From assembly GCA_036897625.1 (NCBI GenBank), contig JAYMTA010000391.1, positions 1 through 30,029 of the forward strand: a DNA stretch of 30,029 nt, written 5' to 3'. The notes beneath the pieces are model-generated. The model worked only from the letters and a program-made list of their open reading frames with translations, was not told the origin of the DNA and ran no database searches. The number at the start of each line of letters is the position of its first letter. Positions within the stretch are counted from its first letter, which is position 1. The position numbers and the translations under genes are program-made. The stretch is from Pelargonium cotyledonis. Taxonomy: Eukaryota; Streptophyta; Magnoliopsida; Geraniales; Geraniaceae. Below are positions 17,470 through 29,990 of the stretch, one piece after another.

Positions 17470-20400
17470 ATGAACGGGAAGGCCAACGTTTCCAAAGAGC
17501 TTAATGCCAAACACAGAAAGGTTGGTTTTGTTATTTTCAGTCGCTTCTTCTTTTCTTTTTCTCTTGAATTTTGATCAACTTCTGATTGTATGGCACTTAT
17601 TTTTTCGATTTTGATTTGTGGGTATGGAAGAAAAAAGTGACTTATCTTGTTATTTTGATCGGGCATTTCGAAATGAAGCTCAAGTTTCAATCTTTTTGGT
17701 CGCTGTTACTAAAATTTTTGTTGGATTCAGCTTGTTTTTGTTTGGAGACTTTTGTTTTTGTTTTGTGGAACTTGTTTTCCATAAATATTGAATTGGAACT
17801 GTCATGCTTATTGGGTTGGCTTCTTTTTCACTATGTTCTTCAATATAAGTGGTTTATTGAATTGCCAAGTTTGTGTAAAGCATGTTTTGTGTTTCATCTC
17901 ATTTTGCAATTTTATCACCTGTGAGTGTATGGTGAATTTTATCACCTATTGTTCAGGAACCTAAATGGTTGGGTCATCGACAGATTTGGGCTTCCTAGGG
18001 AATTGTTTTTACTATACTTTTGGGAAGTAGTTCTCTGAAATGGCTTTGTAAATTATCAGTGGCACAACAGATGATTGGCTGTGTAATTTAGTATCTGTTG
18101 TGTACATTTAATCATCAATAAGATAAGTTATTCAGTTTGGTCATGTGTTTGTTGGTTTGCCAGGGTGTCTACAGGTAATGAGTTGTTAATCAAATATGAA
18201 TTGAGTAGTTGAAGTATGGATTTTCTAAGCTGACTCATGCACTTAGCTGTCCTTTTCATTTTGTATCACCTAGTTGCTGGTTATGTAGAAAGGGCATTTA
18301 CCAAATATGTTTTGCGCACAATACTTATTTCTATCTGGATTTACTTTGTTGGTCATTTTTCCTGGTGATTAATTATTACTGGATACATGTAAACTTTAAA
18401 ATCTATGGGATCCCAACGATTGAAGATGATATATTGTAGTAAACCAAAGTCACTCTTCAGATGGAACACAAAAGAAACGTAAAATTGAAAGTTGACATTG
18501 GGTTGATTCAATAGTTACCTGGTCAGTTGCAGTGGAGAATGCATATGAGAATGTTTTCGCAGTTATTCACCGTGAGTTTCTACATGAGTTGTTTTATGGT
18601 TTTCCTGTGCCTTAAGGTAGTTGCCAGTCCTAAATCTCATTTTCTCTTGCTAAATTATCCAGTAGAGCCCATGAAGGATGACCATGGTGGATTGCTGTCC
18701 CAGTATCTCTACAGCGCCATTATCAAGAGCATTTTTTTATTTTGTTCTAGAAAAGATGGTTATAAATCTGTTGCCGTTTTCCGTCATACTCTCAACCTCA
18801 CCCAAAGGAAAGGTTGTGCTGCCACTTTCTTTTGTACTTCACAGAGGTTCTGGAGAATGCCTTCTTGTAAAACAAATTAATGTTTCTTTGATGAGCGACA
18901 TGTGTTATTTTACATTGGCGATTAGTGAGAACCAAATGATTTATGAGCAGTACATTGTCTATCTGATATAAGCCAAAGTAGACATAAACAAATAGATTAT
19001 GGCAATCAACAATAATAAAGGGTAGTTGGAACTCATTGCAGATTGTTGCTCTTAAGATGTTCTTCCTTGTTTCTTTTAACTAGTATTTTCATAATATTTA
19101 AGATTTTCTTGGTTTCTTTGCTCATTCAGCTTGTGCATCTTTGTGGTTTTCTAATCAGCATATAGAATGATGTACTTGTAATATTTCTTTAGATTAACCC
19201 TGTTATTATATCGGTCTACCATCATGGTCATATGAGTTGACCTTATTTGTGTCTATACATGCAGATATTGGAGAGCCTCCTTAAATTACCAGAGAACAGA
19301 GAATGTGCCGACTGCAAAAGCAAGTAGGTATTAGGAAATATAACATTAGTGTTTTGTCTGTTTATTTTCGAAGTGGGTAATAAAGTCATACGTCAGATAA
19401 ATATAAAATAGATGAGTTACATATAATGGTGGAAGTAAAACCGTACTAACGAGATTGACATATATCAAATTTAACATTTATTAAGGAACAACCAGAATGC
19501 TAGATACTGTAGATAGGAAGACATTCGTTTAACAATGTTGAGGGTGCTGATAGTAATCCTGAAATAAAGTAGGTTTAGATTTTCTGTAACCAATTTGTAT
19601 AGCTTGAAAGGTTTTTAACTTATGATGGTGGCTTGTTTTTGTCCAGAGCTCCACGATGGGCTAGTGTGAATCTGGGCATCTTTATATGCATGCAATGTTC
19701 GGGGATCCACAGAAGTCTTGGAGTACACATAACAAAGGTAGTTTATATTTGTGTGTCTACATACCCAGTTGCATGTCACATATCTTACAGAAAGTACAAT
19801 TTTCATGCAGGTGAGATCAGCTACTCTAGACACATGGCTTCCAGAGCAGGTTGCATTCATCCAATGTATGTGCTACTGTTATTTCTCATGCCTATTTCTA
19901 TCATTTATTTTCTGGTATCTGAAAATCAATTTTGTTCTTTTCTTAACAGCTATGGGAAACGAGAGATCCAATAGTTATTGGGAAGCAGAGCTATCTCCAA
20001 ACTATGATAGAGTTGGAATTGAGAATTTCATTCGTGCAAAGTATGCTTCATAGAGTTATTGGTCTGAAATGCTATTTTGGTTGGTTTAGTCCTACTGTTT
20101 TTGTTATCATGTGATTATGTGGTTTGGTCTAAGGTTGCTTGTGTCCTTGTTAGGTATGAAGAAAAAAGATGGGTTCCAAGGCCTGGAAAGGCAAAATCAC
20201 CTTCTAGGTTTAGTGAAGAGAAGTCTTCAGTGAATAGATTCAGTGTTGTGAGTAATGGCGAACATATGAAGAATGTCGAACAAGTCTCTGGGGAGAGGAA
20301 AAACAGTCAGCCACCCAGAACAAACAATGGCTTCTCAGTGACAAAAAGTAGCATTCCGGTGCCTGCCAAAGTATCCCAGCAGGTAAATAGTACCTTTTTG

Positions 20401-23400
20401 ATGTTCTTACTTGGCCAACAATAAGTACTTAAATTTTTAAAACTAATACTTTTTCATTCTCACTCCGTAAAGCTTCCCTGATTACTTTTCATCTATGTTT
20501 TTACTATCTGTAAATAAAGTACAGGAACATCCTATTCCATTATGGAGGAAATTTCTGTATTTTGCGAACTTGAAATCCATGTAAATTGGTAGAAGTACTA
20601 CCATATGCATGGTATGGGGAACCATTACTATCTTAGGGTCATATTACACATGCCTCTTGAGGCAATATATCTTCCAATTTTAGAGTCAGAGACTTAAGAG
20701 GTACAGTGTAGACATCATAATTATTTATTACCTTCATTGTGAATCGAGCATACAAATATGGTGGCTGTCAGAAGTGCGTATGAGCTTCCTCAGAGTTCCT
20801 TCAATTTAATGTTTCTGTATGGGTAGTTATCTCAACTATTTGTACTGGTAGGGTACCAGTAGCTAATGTACTTTTGTAGAGATGATCAGATATGCAATTT
20901 CCAAAGTCAAATATTTCGTATTTAAATCATATTGTGACATAAACTCTTGTCTCTTCTTCCTCTTTCAGGAAACAAGTTTTGTCAGACATAGGTCGTCTGC
21001 TTTGTCTTAAAAGCCTCTAGCTATGTTTCTTTTTTCACTTTTTAATGTTATGATCAGACTTAGTTTGTGTTGGAGCAGCAATAAAATCAGGTCACTCATG
21101 TGGTCTTTTGCCGTGGGATCGCCAGGGCCTAGTTTTTCTAGAATCAAATTAATTGTAGTAAGTTTAAGGATCTTTGTTCATTGCATTTTAAAATTACCCA
21201 AGTTCAGGGGTGATCTTGTTTCTCTAATTTTTGGTCATGTACTCAAGCAGTCAAACATTATGGTGGCGTTGGGATTAAAAATTTGATGGCAATGGGAATG
21301 GGAATGAGAATGAAACTCATTCCCAAATAAGTTGTTTGGATGAATTTAAGTGTGGGAATGGGGAAGTTTCTTACTGCATCACATAGTTATGCATTTTTTT
21401 ATTAGAATAATAATTGATGCTTTGGAGTGCCAATGTAGGCAGCTTGATTCTCAGGTCATCCTGTGTCTGACATACAGATTTTCTGTACAAATGTCCAACA
21501 AATCAGACCTTTATTTTTCAAAAATACAGTATATGATTTCACTTTATTGCTTCCCTTATCTTAATCTGATTTCAAGCATATAATATCTGGCTATCTGCGC
21601 GGTATGAAACGGATATAAATATATTTATATTTATTCTGTTAATATCCACTTACTCACCTATTGCAGTATATCCCTTATATTCCCTGCCTCATTTATTTGT
21701 GTTTGAGTGACTGCCTAGAGATCTGCTCATGCTTTACTGTTTGTCATTGTTTTCTTTCTGCCGGGCATTTCGTGACCGGGTTATATTGCTACTGATATAA
21801 GAAGGCTTGTTTTATTATTTAGAAGCCTCGTGACTATAAATAATGTTATGATATTATGAACAGGTTACTCATGATGCAAAGCCAGAAGTTGTTCAGAAGT
21901 CGGAACCAGCAGTCTCTAGAGCTGAATTGGATAGGCATGTGGCTAGTGCTACCCCGGTCGTTTCACCACCAAAAGTGGATTATGCTACTGATCTTTTCAA
22001 TTTGCTCTCCATGGATGATTCAAGTAAGAATGATGATACAAGTTCTGCTCCTCTGAACAATGCACAGTCTGGTATCGAGTGTATGTTTCTGACCTTAATA
22101 GTACTGTTAAATCAATTATTGCATCAATACTTTTTTCTGAAGCAATTATTGTATCAATATTCAATACTTATTTTCCCCCTCACATTTCGTAAAAATGGTA
22201 ATATGGCTACATGTCAACGTCTAACTTGATACATTTCAATTTGCAGCTGCTGAAGCAAAATCAACATTGGAGAAATGTGATTCATCAAATTCAGTTGAAA
22301 GCAAGACGCAGACGAAATATGGGATTGAGGATCTATTTGTGGATACACCAATAGCGATGCAATCAGCCGCACCCCAGAAAGATTTGAAGAATGATATTAT
22401 GAACCTCTTTGAAAAGGTATGTTTATGGTTTGTTGAGAGTAATGTTTCAGGTGTTCGGTCAAACAAAATGTGGTAAAAAGAATGCTTAGTTGACAAAATA
22501 CGACTCTGCTCTCTTTAACATATAGATTTTGGATTTTGCAGTCCAATATGGTGTCCCCATTCTCTATGCACCAACAACAACTTGCAATGCTATCCCAACA
22601 ACAAGCATTCACCATGGCTGCCAATGCAAATTCTGTTGGCGGATCCCAACCATTTCCTGCTGCCATGCAGCAACCAGGCTTCAATGGCGTTAAGTTGCCA
22701 ATGCAAACTTGGGGAACCGTTGGCCATCAAGTTCCTGGAATGATGTTGCCCGTAGCTGGTCGACAAGGATATATGCAGGTTGCTGAGCTGCTAATAATTT
22801 TTTTTCTTTTCATCAACTGCTTTTAGAGTGAAATTCATTGTCTAATCATGTTATTGTCGTCATATGCCAGACTGCGAGCTACCAGCAAGCACACATAGCA
22901 GGGAAGTCAGCTCCATTTCCAACATACAGGTACGTACATCTTCAGATAAGCTTATTGTTGTTAACCAATCAAAATTTTATTCTATTATTATGCATAGTAC
23001 AACGATTCTGATATTTCTTGGTATACTTTTGTAAGGAATCCAGTAAATATAACCATCTGGTTTTATCGGTATTAAGAATGAGCACCTTTTGCCAATTTAA
23101 GTTGAGCCTAAAATCACAAAATCTTGAATTGAACATGTTTTTTTCCCCAACTATTGTGAGGACCACATCTCAACCCTCTAATGTGTGGATGAAATTGGAA
23201 GGAACCTAGTCGTGGAAGATTTGGTTACCTTAGTGTAATTTGTTAGGTTTGATGGTAACCTAACCTTAATGAGTCAAGACCCAATTAATCTTCTTTCTAG
23301 GTCAACAAATTGACAAGTTTGATTTAAGAAATTGATAACTTCGAATATAAGAAGTAAACTTGATCAGGCTTACAATAAGTCAATAACTAACACTATCCTG

Positions 23401-23569
23401 TCATTTCTGGTGCAGCATGAATATGGGAGCGCAGGTAGCGCCAGTCAATGGCATGGCAAATACAAGACCAAGTTGGCGTCCTCCATCAACATCTTCAAGC
23501 ATTCCATCAAAGTCAGGGAGAGATTATGATTTTGGATCATTAACACAAGGGATGTTTACGAAACAGTGA
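17470..23569 (+). CDS. AGD5: ARF GTPase-activating protein AGD5 (NEVERSHED type)
   Basis: Eleven coding exons: 17470-17520, 19265-19323, 19647-19737, 19811-19865, 19950-20040, 20154-20382, 21864-22080, 22247-22416, 22542-22778, 22871-22929 and 23416-23569. They total 1413 bp, 470 residues, close to Arabidopsis AGD5 (about 480), and all borders keep frame. The N-terminal ARF-GAP domain (about 15-130) has the zinc finger C31-x2-C34-x16-C51-x2-C54 and the catalytic arginine finger R59 in [29 protein letters not shown] and [18 protein letters not shown] follow. The rest is low-complexity and Gln/Met-rich, with conserved short motifs such as [14 protein letters not shown] and GIEDLFVDT, and a C-terminal [18 protein letters not shown]5 stimulates GTP hydrolysis by ARF proteins at the trans-Golgi network, and in Arabidopsis it is needed for floral organ abscission. 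Intron 1 is 1.7 kb and splits off only 17 codons, a position that often carries expression-enhancing signals. Confidence 0.94.
20383..21863 (+). other. AGD5 intron 6, 1.5 kb, with a GGGAATG-rich inverted repeat
   Basis: The intron has no coding exon that keeps frame. A 9-bp inverted repeat GGGAATGAG / CTCATTCCC lies at 21300-21308 and 21316-21324 within a run of GGGAATG words, like the end of an old hAT-type MITE. An AG followed by an open stretch near 20969 ends in a stop after 14 codons, and would give a truncated product if ever used. Confidence 0.4.
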
Positions 23570-23778
23570 GGAGCACTTGGCGCATGCTCGGGTTAGCAGG
23601 TGATGATTTCAATTTCCTTCACGTAGTAGCAATAGTTACGAACAAATATAGAAAGCGATTTATTTCAGGATGCATTCCTGACCCGCCTACTGGGGCTGGA
23701 TGGAACTTGTTCGATTGGGAAAAAGATCATTAAGCTTATTATTTGATCTAATGGCTTCATTTGGCTTGTTCATGTAAT

Positions 23779-23784
23779 AATAAA
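23779..23784 (+). terminator. AGD5 polyadenylation signal candidate AATAAA
   Basis: AATAAA occurs 210 bp after the stop codon, followed by a TTG/T-rich stretch as in plant 3' ends. Confidence 0.5.
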
Positions 23785-24716
23785 GTTGTCTTGGTTCATT
23801 TCTTGTACGTATTCTCATCTTTTTTTACAAGGAAAGCAATGCAACCTAGCTAGCTACTCGTATTTGTTCTTACAAATCAAAGGAAACATAGATGGAGCAA
23901 GAGAATTAGAGTTATCGATCATAACGGAATTAAGTGTGTTCGGATTAACACAATCACATTAGTGTTGTAGAACTTAACGCGTCTAATAAACATGTCCTCG
24001 TATTTGACTTATTTAACAAACACGACACTTTTAATTAGTGTTGTGTGACATACACAGCTCGATTAAAATTAAGAGTTGAAACAACATTTTTATATGTTTT
24101 AGATATGTTATTTTACTGAAGATGTAATACTTTTATTGAAACAAGTTGAATTCATATAATAATTTCGCGATGGGTCAATTAGAGAAGTGTTAAATCATGT
24201 TGAATTATATTGGGAACTTGTCTATTCCAAGATGAACTCATTACTCAAATGTGTTACATGTGTCATACATAACAAACAAACAAAAAATGAAAAAAAAAAT
24301 GAACATTCATACAATTTCCAAAAAAAAAGTGTACAATCATTGTAATATAAATATCAGCAACAGTTACCAGCTCTAAAAAGAGGTGCATAATGTATAAAAT
24401 AAAGAAAGCTGAAACTCAAAACTCTCTCATGACAAATCCTGAAGTAAAAGTACTTACCCTGAAATCCCTCATAATTTTCTTTTCTCAGCATTCAGTAATC
24501 AGTATCAGTACGCTTTAGATGAATGAAAAAATGTACTAATCCTCAGAGCCAAGCTACACTATTTAGATTTTGTCTTGGCTGATTGGAGATTTGCTCCTCA
24601 ATTGCTACTAAAAACAACTATGACACAAACAATACACTACATCAAAACAACTATAAAAATGGGGCTGCGGTGTAGTTTGGAGGTAGTAGTACATTATACA
24701 TAAGCTCAAAATTTGA
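23785..24716. other. Convergent intergenic region between AGD5 and SYF1
   Basis: This is AT-rich and non-coding. It contains the 3' UTR of SYF1 on its right side. Around 23920-24170 the words GTGTTGT and AACACGACAC recur, but no clear element boundary was found. Confidence 0.4.
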
Positions 24717-27700
24717 TCAACCTTCCCGCAGCCGTTTAATTCTCTCCAGAGCACCAAGACGTCTCTCACTCTCGCCATCTTTATCTTTTCCATTGGCTGC
24801 ATCATCAGCTGCCCCGTCATTTTCAAGCGCATCTCTCTTGCGAACCAACCCTCCAAAAACTGCATCTGGTACGTCTTTCTGGGCAATCTCAATCTTTTCA
24901 TCGTCATCTTCAGAGTCGCTTTCATCCGGCAGCTCAATATCTTCTTGATTGGCAGCTGGAGCTTTGATCCCTCCATCGCTCTGTGATTCCACACCTGCAC
25001 TTACGAATCCCACTTTTCGGCTGCCATCCTTACCACAACTGGTGTCATTTGCTACAGGTGCTAACTGTCTTTCTAGAGCGGCCATTTCATCTTCAGGGAC
25101 CCCAGCCCGTTTCAGTCTATCCTTGGCATCGTCAAGGTTTAGCTTCTGATCCTTTTGCATCAGATACTCCGGTAGTATGAAGTGTGTCTGCAACAGCAAT
25201 AAGAACCATAACAAATTAATTATTAAAATATGTATCTAACTTAGATTTTTATAATGCATCATAGTAAGAAAAGTGAGTAGTGGGAAAAAAGCTACTCCCT
25301 CCAACCCAAAATGAGTGTCAAATGAATGTCCTCTTTACTTTAGCAAGTGAATTATAAATGAATTACCAATAATATCCTTACTAAAGGTTAGTAAAAAAAA
25401 AACCTTGAGTTTGTTATACCCAAGGCACATGTCGGTACATAATGATAAATCATCCACTAACAAAATCATCATTATTATTATTACTATTTATTTATTTATT
25501 TTAATTTTTCTTTTGCAAAAGGAAAACAAGACACCCAGTTTGGGAAGGAGAGAGTTGTTAATTTTCCAAAACCTTATACAAAGAATCAAAACCATTTGGT
25601 GTATAATAAAGGACCATTATAAGTTTCTGATAAATTACTCCATTTGTTTCAAGAAATTAATCCTATCAAATACATTTCTTTCTATATGAAGAAAAGAAAA
25701 AGATTCTAAATCTATATACTTCCATGGAAATCTTTTTATTACTCAATACTCCGATCTGTCACTAGGACTCAGATATTTATAATTGTAGCTGATCATGGCA
25801 AATGACTTCCATGGACTGTTTGTCCACTCACTGCATGTATTTCTCAACAGGAAGACAATTTAGAAAAACTTTTTCCCCACCAGTTTAATATGATAAGTAC
25901 GGTCTAGCTCAACACACATATTTTCCAAAGAAACTAATCAAAGTGAGAATAAATTACATAAGAAGGGCAAATGTACCTGGCTATAGCTAGCAGAGACACT
26001 CCGTTTAATTCGAAGCATTTCTCTGAAGGTATCTTCATTTCCGTGTTGCACCTCAAACTCATGCCACTTATTCCAAAAGTCACCATCAGAACGTGGATCT
26101 GCAAACTGAGATGCAAACACATATACTGCTCGGGCACGATCTATCTCTCCCAAACTCTTCTCCAATTCAGCATACTTCAAGCACATAGTTTTCACATCTT
26201 TGTCTGGAAGACCAGATTCTATTGCTTGCTCATATATTTCCCTTGTTTTTGGAACACCAAATATCTCAGCAGCACGGGCAATATAAATTTCATACATGCT
26301 CAGTTTCTCACTATTAGGTACTGCCTTAGTTGCTTGATCATAGACTTTCATAGCTCGCTTTGCCAGACCATAATCTTCTTCCAGCTTTGCATATTGAAGA
26401 TATAACGGTTTCACTTGATCAGAAGGTGTCTAGTAGGCACGAGGAAAAGAAAGAAAGAGAGAAGGTCAGATCTCATCATCATAACAATAATAAGACTACA
26501 ATTTAGCATCATTCAGCAACATGCATACCATTTCCACAGCATGCTCAAACAATTCCCTTGCTCGCTCTAATTTTGTCTTGCCATATCTCTTCACAAATTT
26601 AGAAAGATATGTGACCCATATATCTTTAACATGAGGGTACTTAAATATCTTGACACCTCGCTCATATACCTTGAATGCATCCTCAAAGTATTTATGTTCC
26701 TAATTAGAATAATAGGAAGTCATCAGTACACTGAGAACAATACAAGGAGGGGAGAAAAATAACTTTAGTAGGAATGTCCATACTTCAAGGAGCAAAGCAT
26801 AATTGATGATAATTTGAGGAGTGGCTATTCTTAAATCCAAGATTCGCTCATATACTGCTCGAGTTGACTCCAAGGTACCCAAACTCTCCTCCAAATCAAC
26901 ATAAAAGGTCCATAATCTCAAGGATTTATGCACCTTCATCTGAACTGGTTGATTACCATCAGCAGCCACTGCATTGATAAATTAGAACGTTGAAGTTAGT
27001 TATGGTACCATAAACACCTCGCCATGGAGAACATAACAGTTAATGCTGCTACAGAATACAGATAACTCACTAAAGAGGAGTATGATCAAAGAATAAATAA
27101 CTATTTGGTCATAATATACCTATATTTCATGTGCTCAAAATTAAAAGCGAAACCTGTAACAGTAAACGCTGCTACAAATTAGAAAGTTGAAAATAGTTAT
27201 GGTACCATAAACACCTCACCATAGAGAATATAACAGTTAACGCTGCTACAAATAACTCACTAAAGAGGAATACGATCAAAGAATAAATAACTATCTGGTC
27301 ATAATATACCTATATTTCATGTGCTCAAAATTAAAAACGAAAACCTGTAACAGTAATGGCTGCTATTTTTCCAATTCGAGAACAAATATATATAACCAAC
27401 AAAAAAAGAGAGGGTAAGGTATTTACCATGCAAGAAGCCAATTACAATTCCATGTTTTAATGTTAACTTAATTTGAAGAAGTCACTTAAATGACAAACAT
27501 AGGAAGGCATTTGACATCTCTCAGAATCCAATCAATTTTGTAGGTAATTATCACGGGGTAATTACAGTTTGATACCATGCGGTAAGACTTCATTTCACTT
27601 AGCACCCCTGAACTATTTTTTGCAACTAATTCTTACCCTCTCGTTTTCACACATATATCCATCTATAACTCCGTTAGCGTGGTGCAAAAAAGACACATTT

Positions 27701-29990
27701 ACCCCAATCTTCTTCATCTCTTTCATCTCCATTTCTCTCTCTGTCATGAAAATTAGGGCTTAGAGCTCCTCTTCTCCGTTTCCTTCTGCACCATTTTTGT
27801 CTCTCTCCCCAAATGACTATTGTTATCAAAACCTTAACTACACATAATCATCTTGCTTCATTTGGCAATGGCAGCCACCACCAACCCACTTGCTTCTTCA
27901 TCTCGTTGATGTTGTTGGTTGTTCCTAGTCTGGGTTCGAAGGCGAGGGTTTGAGAGGGGAGGAGAGAGGAGGGAAATAGTTAGGGTTTATAATTGGATTG
28001 ATTTTGCTGTAATTGGATTTGTTTGGGGAAGAAAGTTGTAATTGGATTTGATTATTTAATATGATATGAATTTGATTATTTGAATTGAGATTGATTATGT
28101 TGTAATTGGATTTGATTATTTGGTTTGAGTTTATGAATTTTCCGGCGAGTTTAGGTTGAAGAAAATGGGTAAAGTCAAGGGTGTTTTGGGGTTTTTAAAA
28201 AAATATTGATCATGTGATGGGCACATGACCAAACAGTGTCATTTTTGTAAAATGTAACTGACGGAATGAATTCTGCAAACGATAGGGTAAGAAATAGTTG
28301 CAAAATATAGTTCAGGGGTGCTAACTGAAATGAAGACTTACCATAAGATATCATATTGTAACTACCCCAATTATCAATCCCAACATCTAACCTCCCCCAT
28401 TGAAGACAGGTTTTAATTCAGATCGTCCAGAAACATAATCAGAAGCAAAATATCAAAACAGACTATAGTACAACTACAGTCTACAGGATTAAGGCAATAA
28501 ATAACTTATGTGCATAGTGTATCTCCTTTTCCCTCCATAATCTTATAATGACCATAGTTTATATTCAGCAGAACATAAAACTTTAAAGAGAAACCAATTA
28601 ATCAAATATTTATTTAATGATTACCCAATTGCACATAAATGATGTGCAATCACACTGGCTGTCCAAAAGAAAAATATTTAAAATAAATCAACCCTTGAGC
28701 GGAATCCCCTATCATCTTTGGAAGGCTTGTCCCCCCATAACCCTATTAAGCTACACAGTATGCCTATAACCTTGTGCTTTCAGATAGAAGGTGTCTAGCT
28801 TTTGAGCTGCTGCTTTATGAGCACTAACTTCTTTAATCCATATCTTTCTGAGGATTCCAATAGCAATTTATTAGCACATAATTGTATTCAGTTGACAGAA
28901 TTTCTCTTATTCATGGCCTTCAATGAATGACACCAATGCTTCTTAACTTGTTTAGCACAATTTTCAAGCCTCTGGGAACATTTACCGGCTACCCCTCTAC
29001 TAACACCATTGTGGTATACTATTCCCCTCGGGAGCTCAAGTGGTCACCATAATTCTCTTGAATACTGTCACCCTTTTCCTTGGTTCCTAAGCAGTAGTAT
29101 CCATTGGATATCAATCATAGAAGATGTGAACCCCAGAATGTTTGTAGTAAATGCATGCAAATATGTGATAAATTTAGGTTTACCTACTCAACAAACTTCT
29201 CTAGTCTAAATACCGGCCAAACTAAATAGAAAAATACCTACAGAGTACAGACCCATCTTTAAATCTGCTCATGGTCCTTTCTATTCTCTAGGAAGTTGTT
29301 AATACCAGCCATGAAAAAGCTTTCGTCAAAAGTTCTCTCTGATGCACTATCATTTCTCAATTTACCAGGACTGGAAAAAATCCAACTCAAGAAATTTGAT
29401 ACTGACAAAACTGTTAGAGAGACCGCTGCCATGACTAATGTTTGGGCTTTTTACAACCTTAAGCACTGCTTACACAATCTAAACTCCACTCACAACACAC
29501 TCATATCCATCAAAAGAGGGCTTTATCATAATTTGTACACTTAAAGGTGAACATAATAATGGTCACAATATTTCAGAAAGGAAGTTGATTAAGGGCATTA
29601 ACACAACACAAACTTGTTATTGTAAGTCAAGCTACCCTCCAAAAACTAGTAGGTTATCCATTAGATCCTGGCTAGTCTACATTGATGAAATGAAGCTAGA
29701 GTTGTCTCATAAGCCAGTCCAAACAGATGCCATGAGCACCAAATAAATGAAAATGATATTTTGTGAATAAAGGGATATTCAATTAGAATCACTAGAAAAC
29801 ACCCTTCTAAAGTTAATATCCTAATTCCAGTTTGACAAACGCTGTACTCTAGATTTAGTTTATCAAGTTAATACACAGAAGTACTACGCCATCTAAAAAG
29901 ATGTATGACAGGCAATATGAGGAGAAAACCTGTAAGTGATGGAAGATAAGAATTACCTCTTCGTTTGACTTCAACTGACGGCTCCGCTGT
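24717..29990 (-). CDS. SYF1: Pre-mRNA-splicing factor SYF1 (XAB2), 3' half
   Basis: Exons in transcript order: 29957-29990 (cut by the window end), 26784-26968, 26529-26699, 25977-26429 and 24717-25187. All joins are in frame with GT/AG borders, giving about 436 residues of some 900. SYF1 is a HAT-repeat scaffold of the Prp19/NineTeen complex and intron-binding complex in the spliceosome, with a second role in transcription-coupled repair (XAB2). Visible HAT motifs include LRLWTFYVDLEESLGTLEST, FEDAFKVYERGVKIFKYP, LYLQYAKLEEDYGLAKRAM and FWNKWHEFEVQHGNEDTFRE. The tail has THFILPEYLMQKDQ, GVPEDEMAALERQLAP and RKVGFVSAGVESQ, then an acidic stretch (ELPDESDSEDDDEKIEIAQ) and DAVFGGL. The N-terminal half is outside the window. 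The 3-kb intron between the first two visible exons is filled with repeats. Confidence 0.93.
25295..25554. mobile_element. Stowaway MITE, 260 bp, in the last SYF1 intron
   Basis: The left end is CTCCCTCCAACCCAAAATGA followed by GTGTC. The right end, complemented, is CTCTCTCCTTCCCAAACTGG followed by GTGTC. This is the Stowaway/Tc1-mariner terminal sequence. A TA precedes the left end (25293-25294); the right flank is TT, a decayed TA. An ATT/TTTA microsatellite lies near its right end (about 25468-25501). It has no coding capacity. Confidence 0.72.
26979..27364. repeat. Tandem duplication, period 197 bp, two copies
   Basis: Copy 1 (26979-27175) and copy 2 (27176-27364) both begin AAATTAGAA and share TTATGGTACCATAAACACCT, AACTCACTAAAGAGGA and CCTATATTTCATGTGCTCAA. 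Copy 2 lacks about 8 bp in the middle and differs at scattered bases. Copy 1 starts only 10 bp from the SYF1 exon at 26968, so it covers the branch-point and polypyrimidine region of that acceptor. Confidence 0.85.
27555..28368. mobile_element. Mutator-like foldback element, 814 bp, in a SYF1 intron
   Basis: The arms are imperfect inverted repeats of about 95 bp. The left arm reads GGGGTAATTACAGTTTGATA and the complement of the right arm reads GGGGTAGTTACAATATGATA. Both continue through CTTCATTTCA and TTAGCACCCCTGAACTAT. The direct repeat AATTATCA flanks it at 27546-27553 and 28369-28376. The 8-bp duplication with long arms fits a Mutator-like element, though the length is also that of hAT elements. 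The middle has CT-rich, leader-like sequence, a short ATG frame (27868-27909, MAATTNPLASSSR) and AATTGGATTTGATTATTT repeats. No transposase is encoded. Confidence 0.8.
28377..29956 (-). other. Rest of the large SYF1 intron
   Basis: This 1.6-kb stretch has no exon of SYF1 and no gene I recognise. An open frame on the plus strand at about 29296-29544 has no recognisable domain and lies antisense in the intron. Some minus-strand stretches near 28690-29000 faintly recall degraded LINE coding sequence but could not be confirmed. Confidence 0.4.

Noticed and set aside
20969..21010. Possible extra AGD5 exon after CTTTCAG
   Set aside because: It stops after 14 codons, is not needed for frame, and joining 20382 to 21864 gives the conserved protein.
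24949..25180. Two plus-strand frames of about 65 residues
   Set aside because: They are antisense shadows of the last SYF1 exon, whose minus-strand reading is clearly conserved.
25971..26405. 144-residue plus-strand frame
   Set aside because: It is antisense to the SYF1 HAT-repeat exon 25977-26429, with no plausible domain of its own.
28690..29000. Possible LINE coding remnant on the minus strand
   Set aside because: A few residues resemble the W-L-K-x-G-D region of LINE reverse transcriptases, but frames are broken and no core motif could be confirmed by eye.
29296..29544. 82-residue plus-strand open frame in the SYF1 intron
   Set aside because: It has an ordinary AT-rich composition, no recognised domain, no promoter or splice context, and could be chance.
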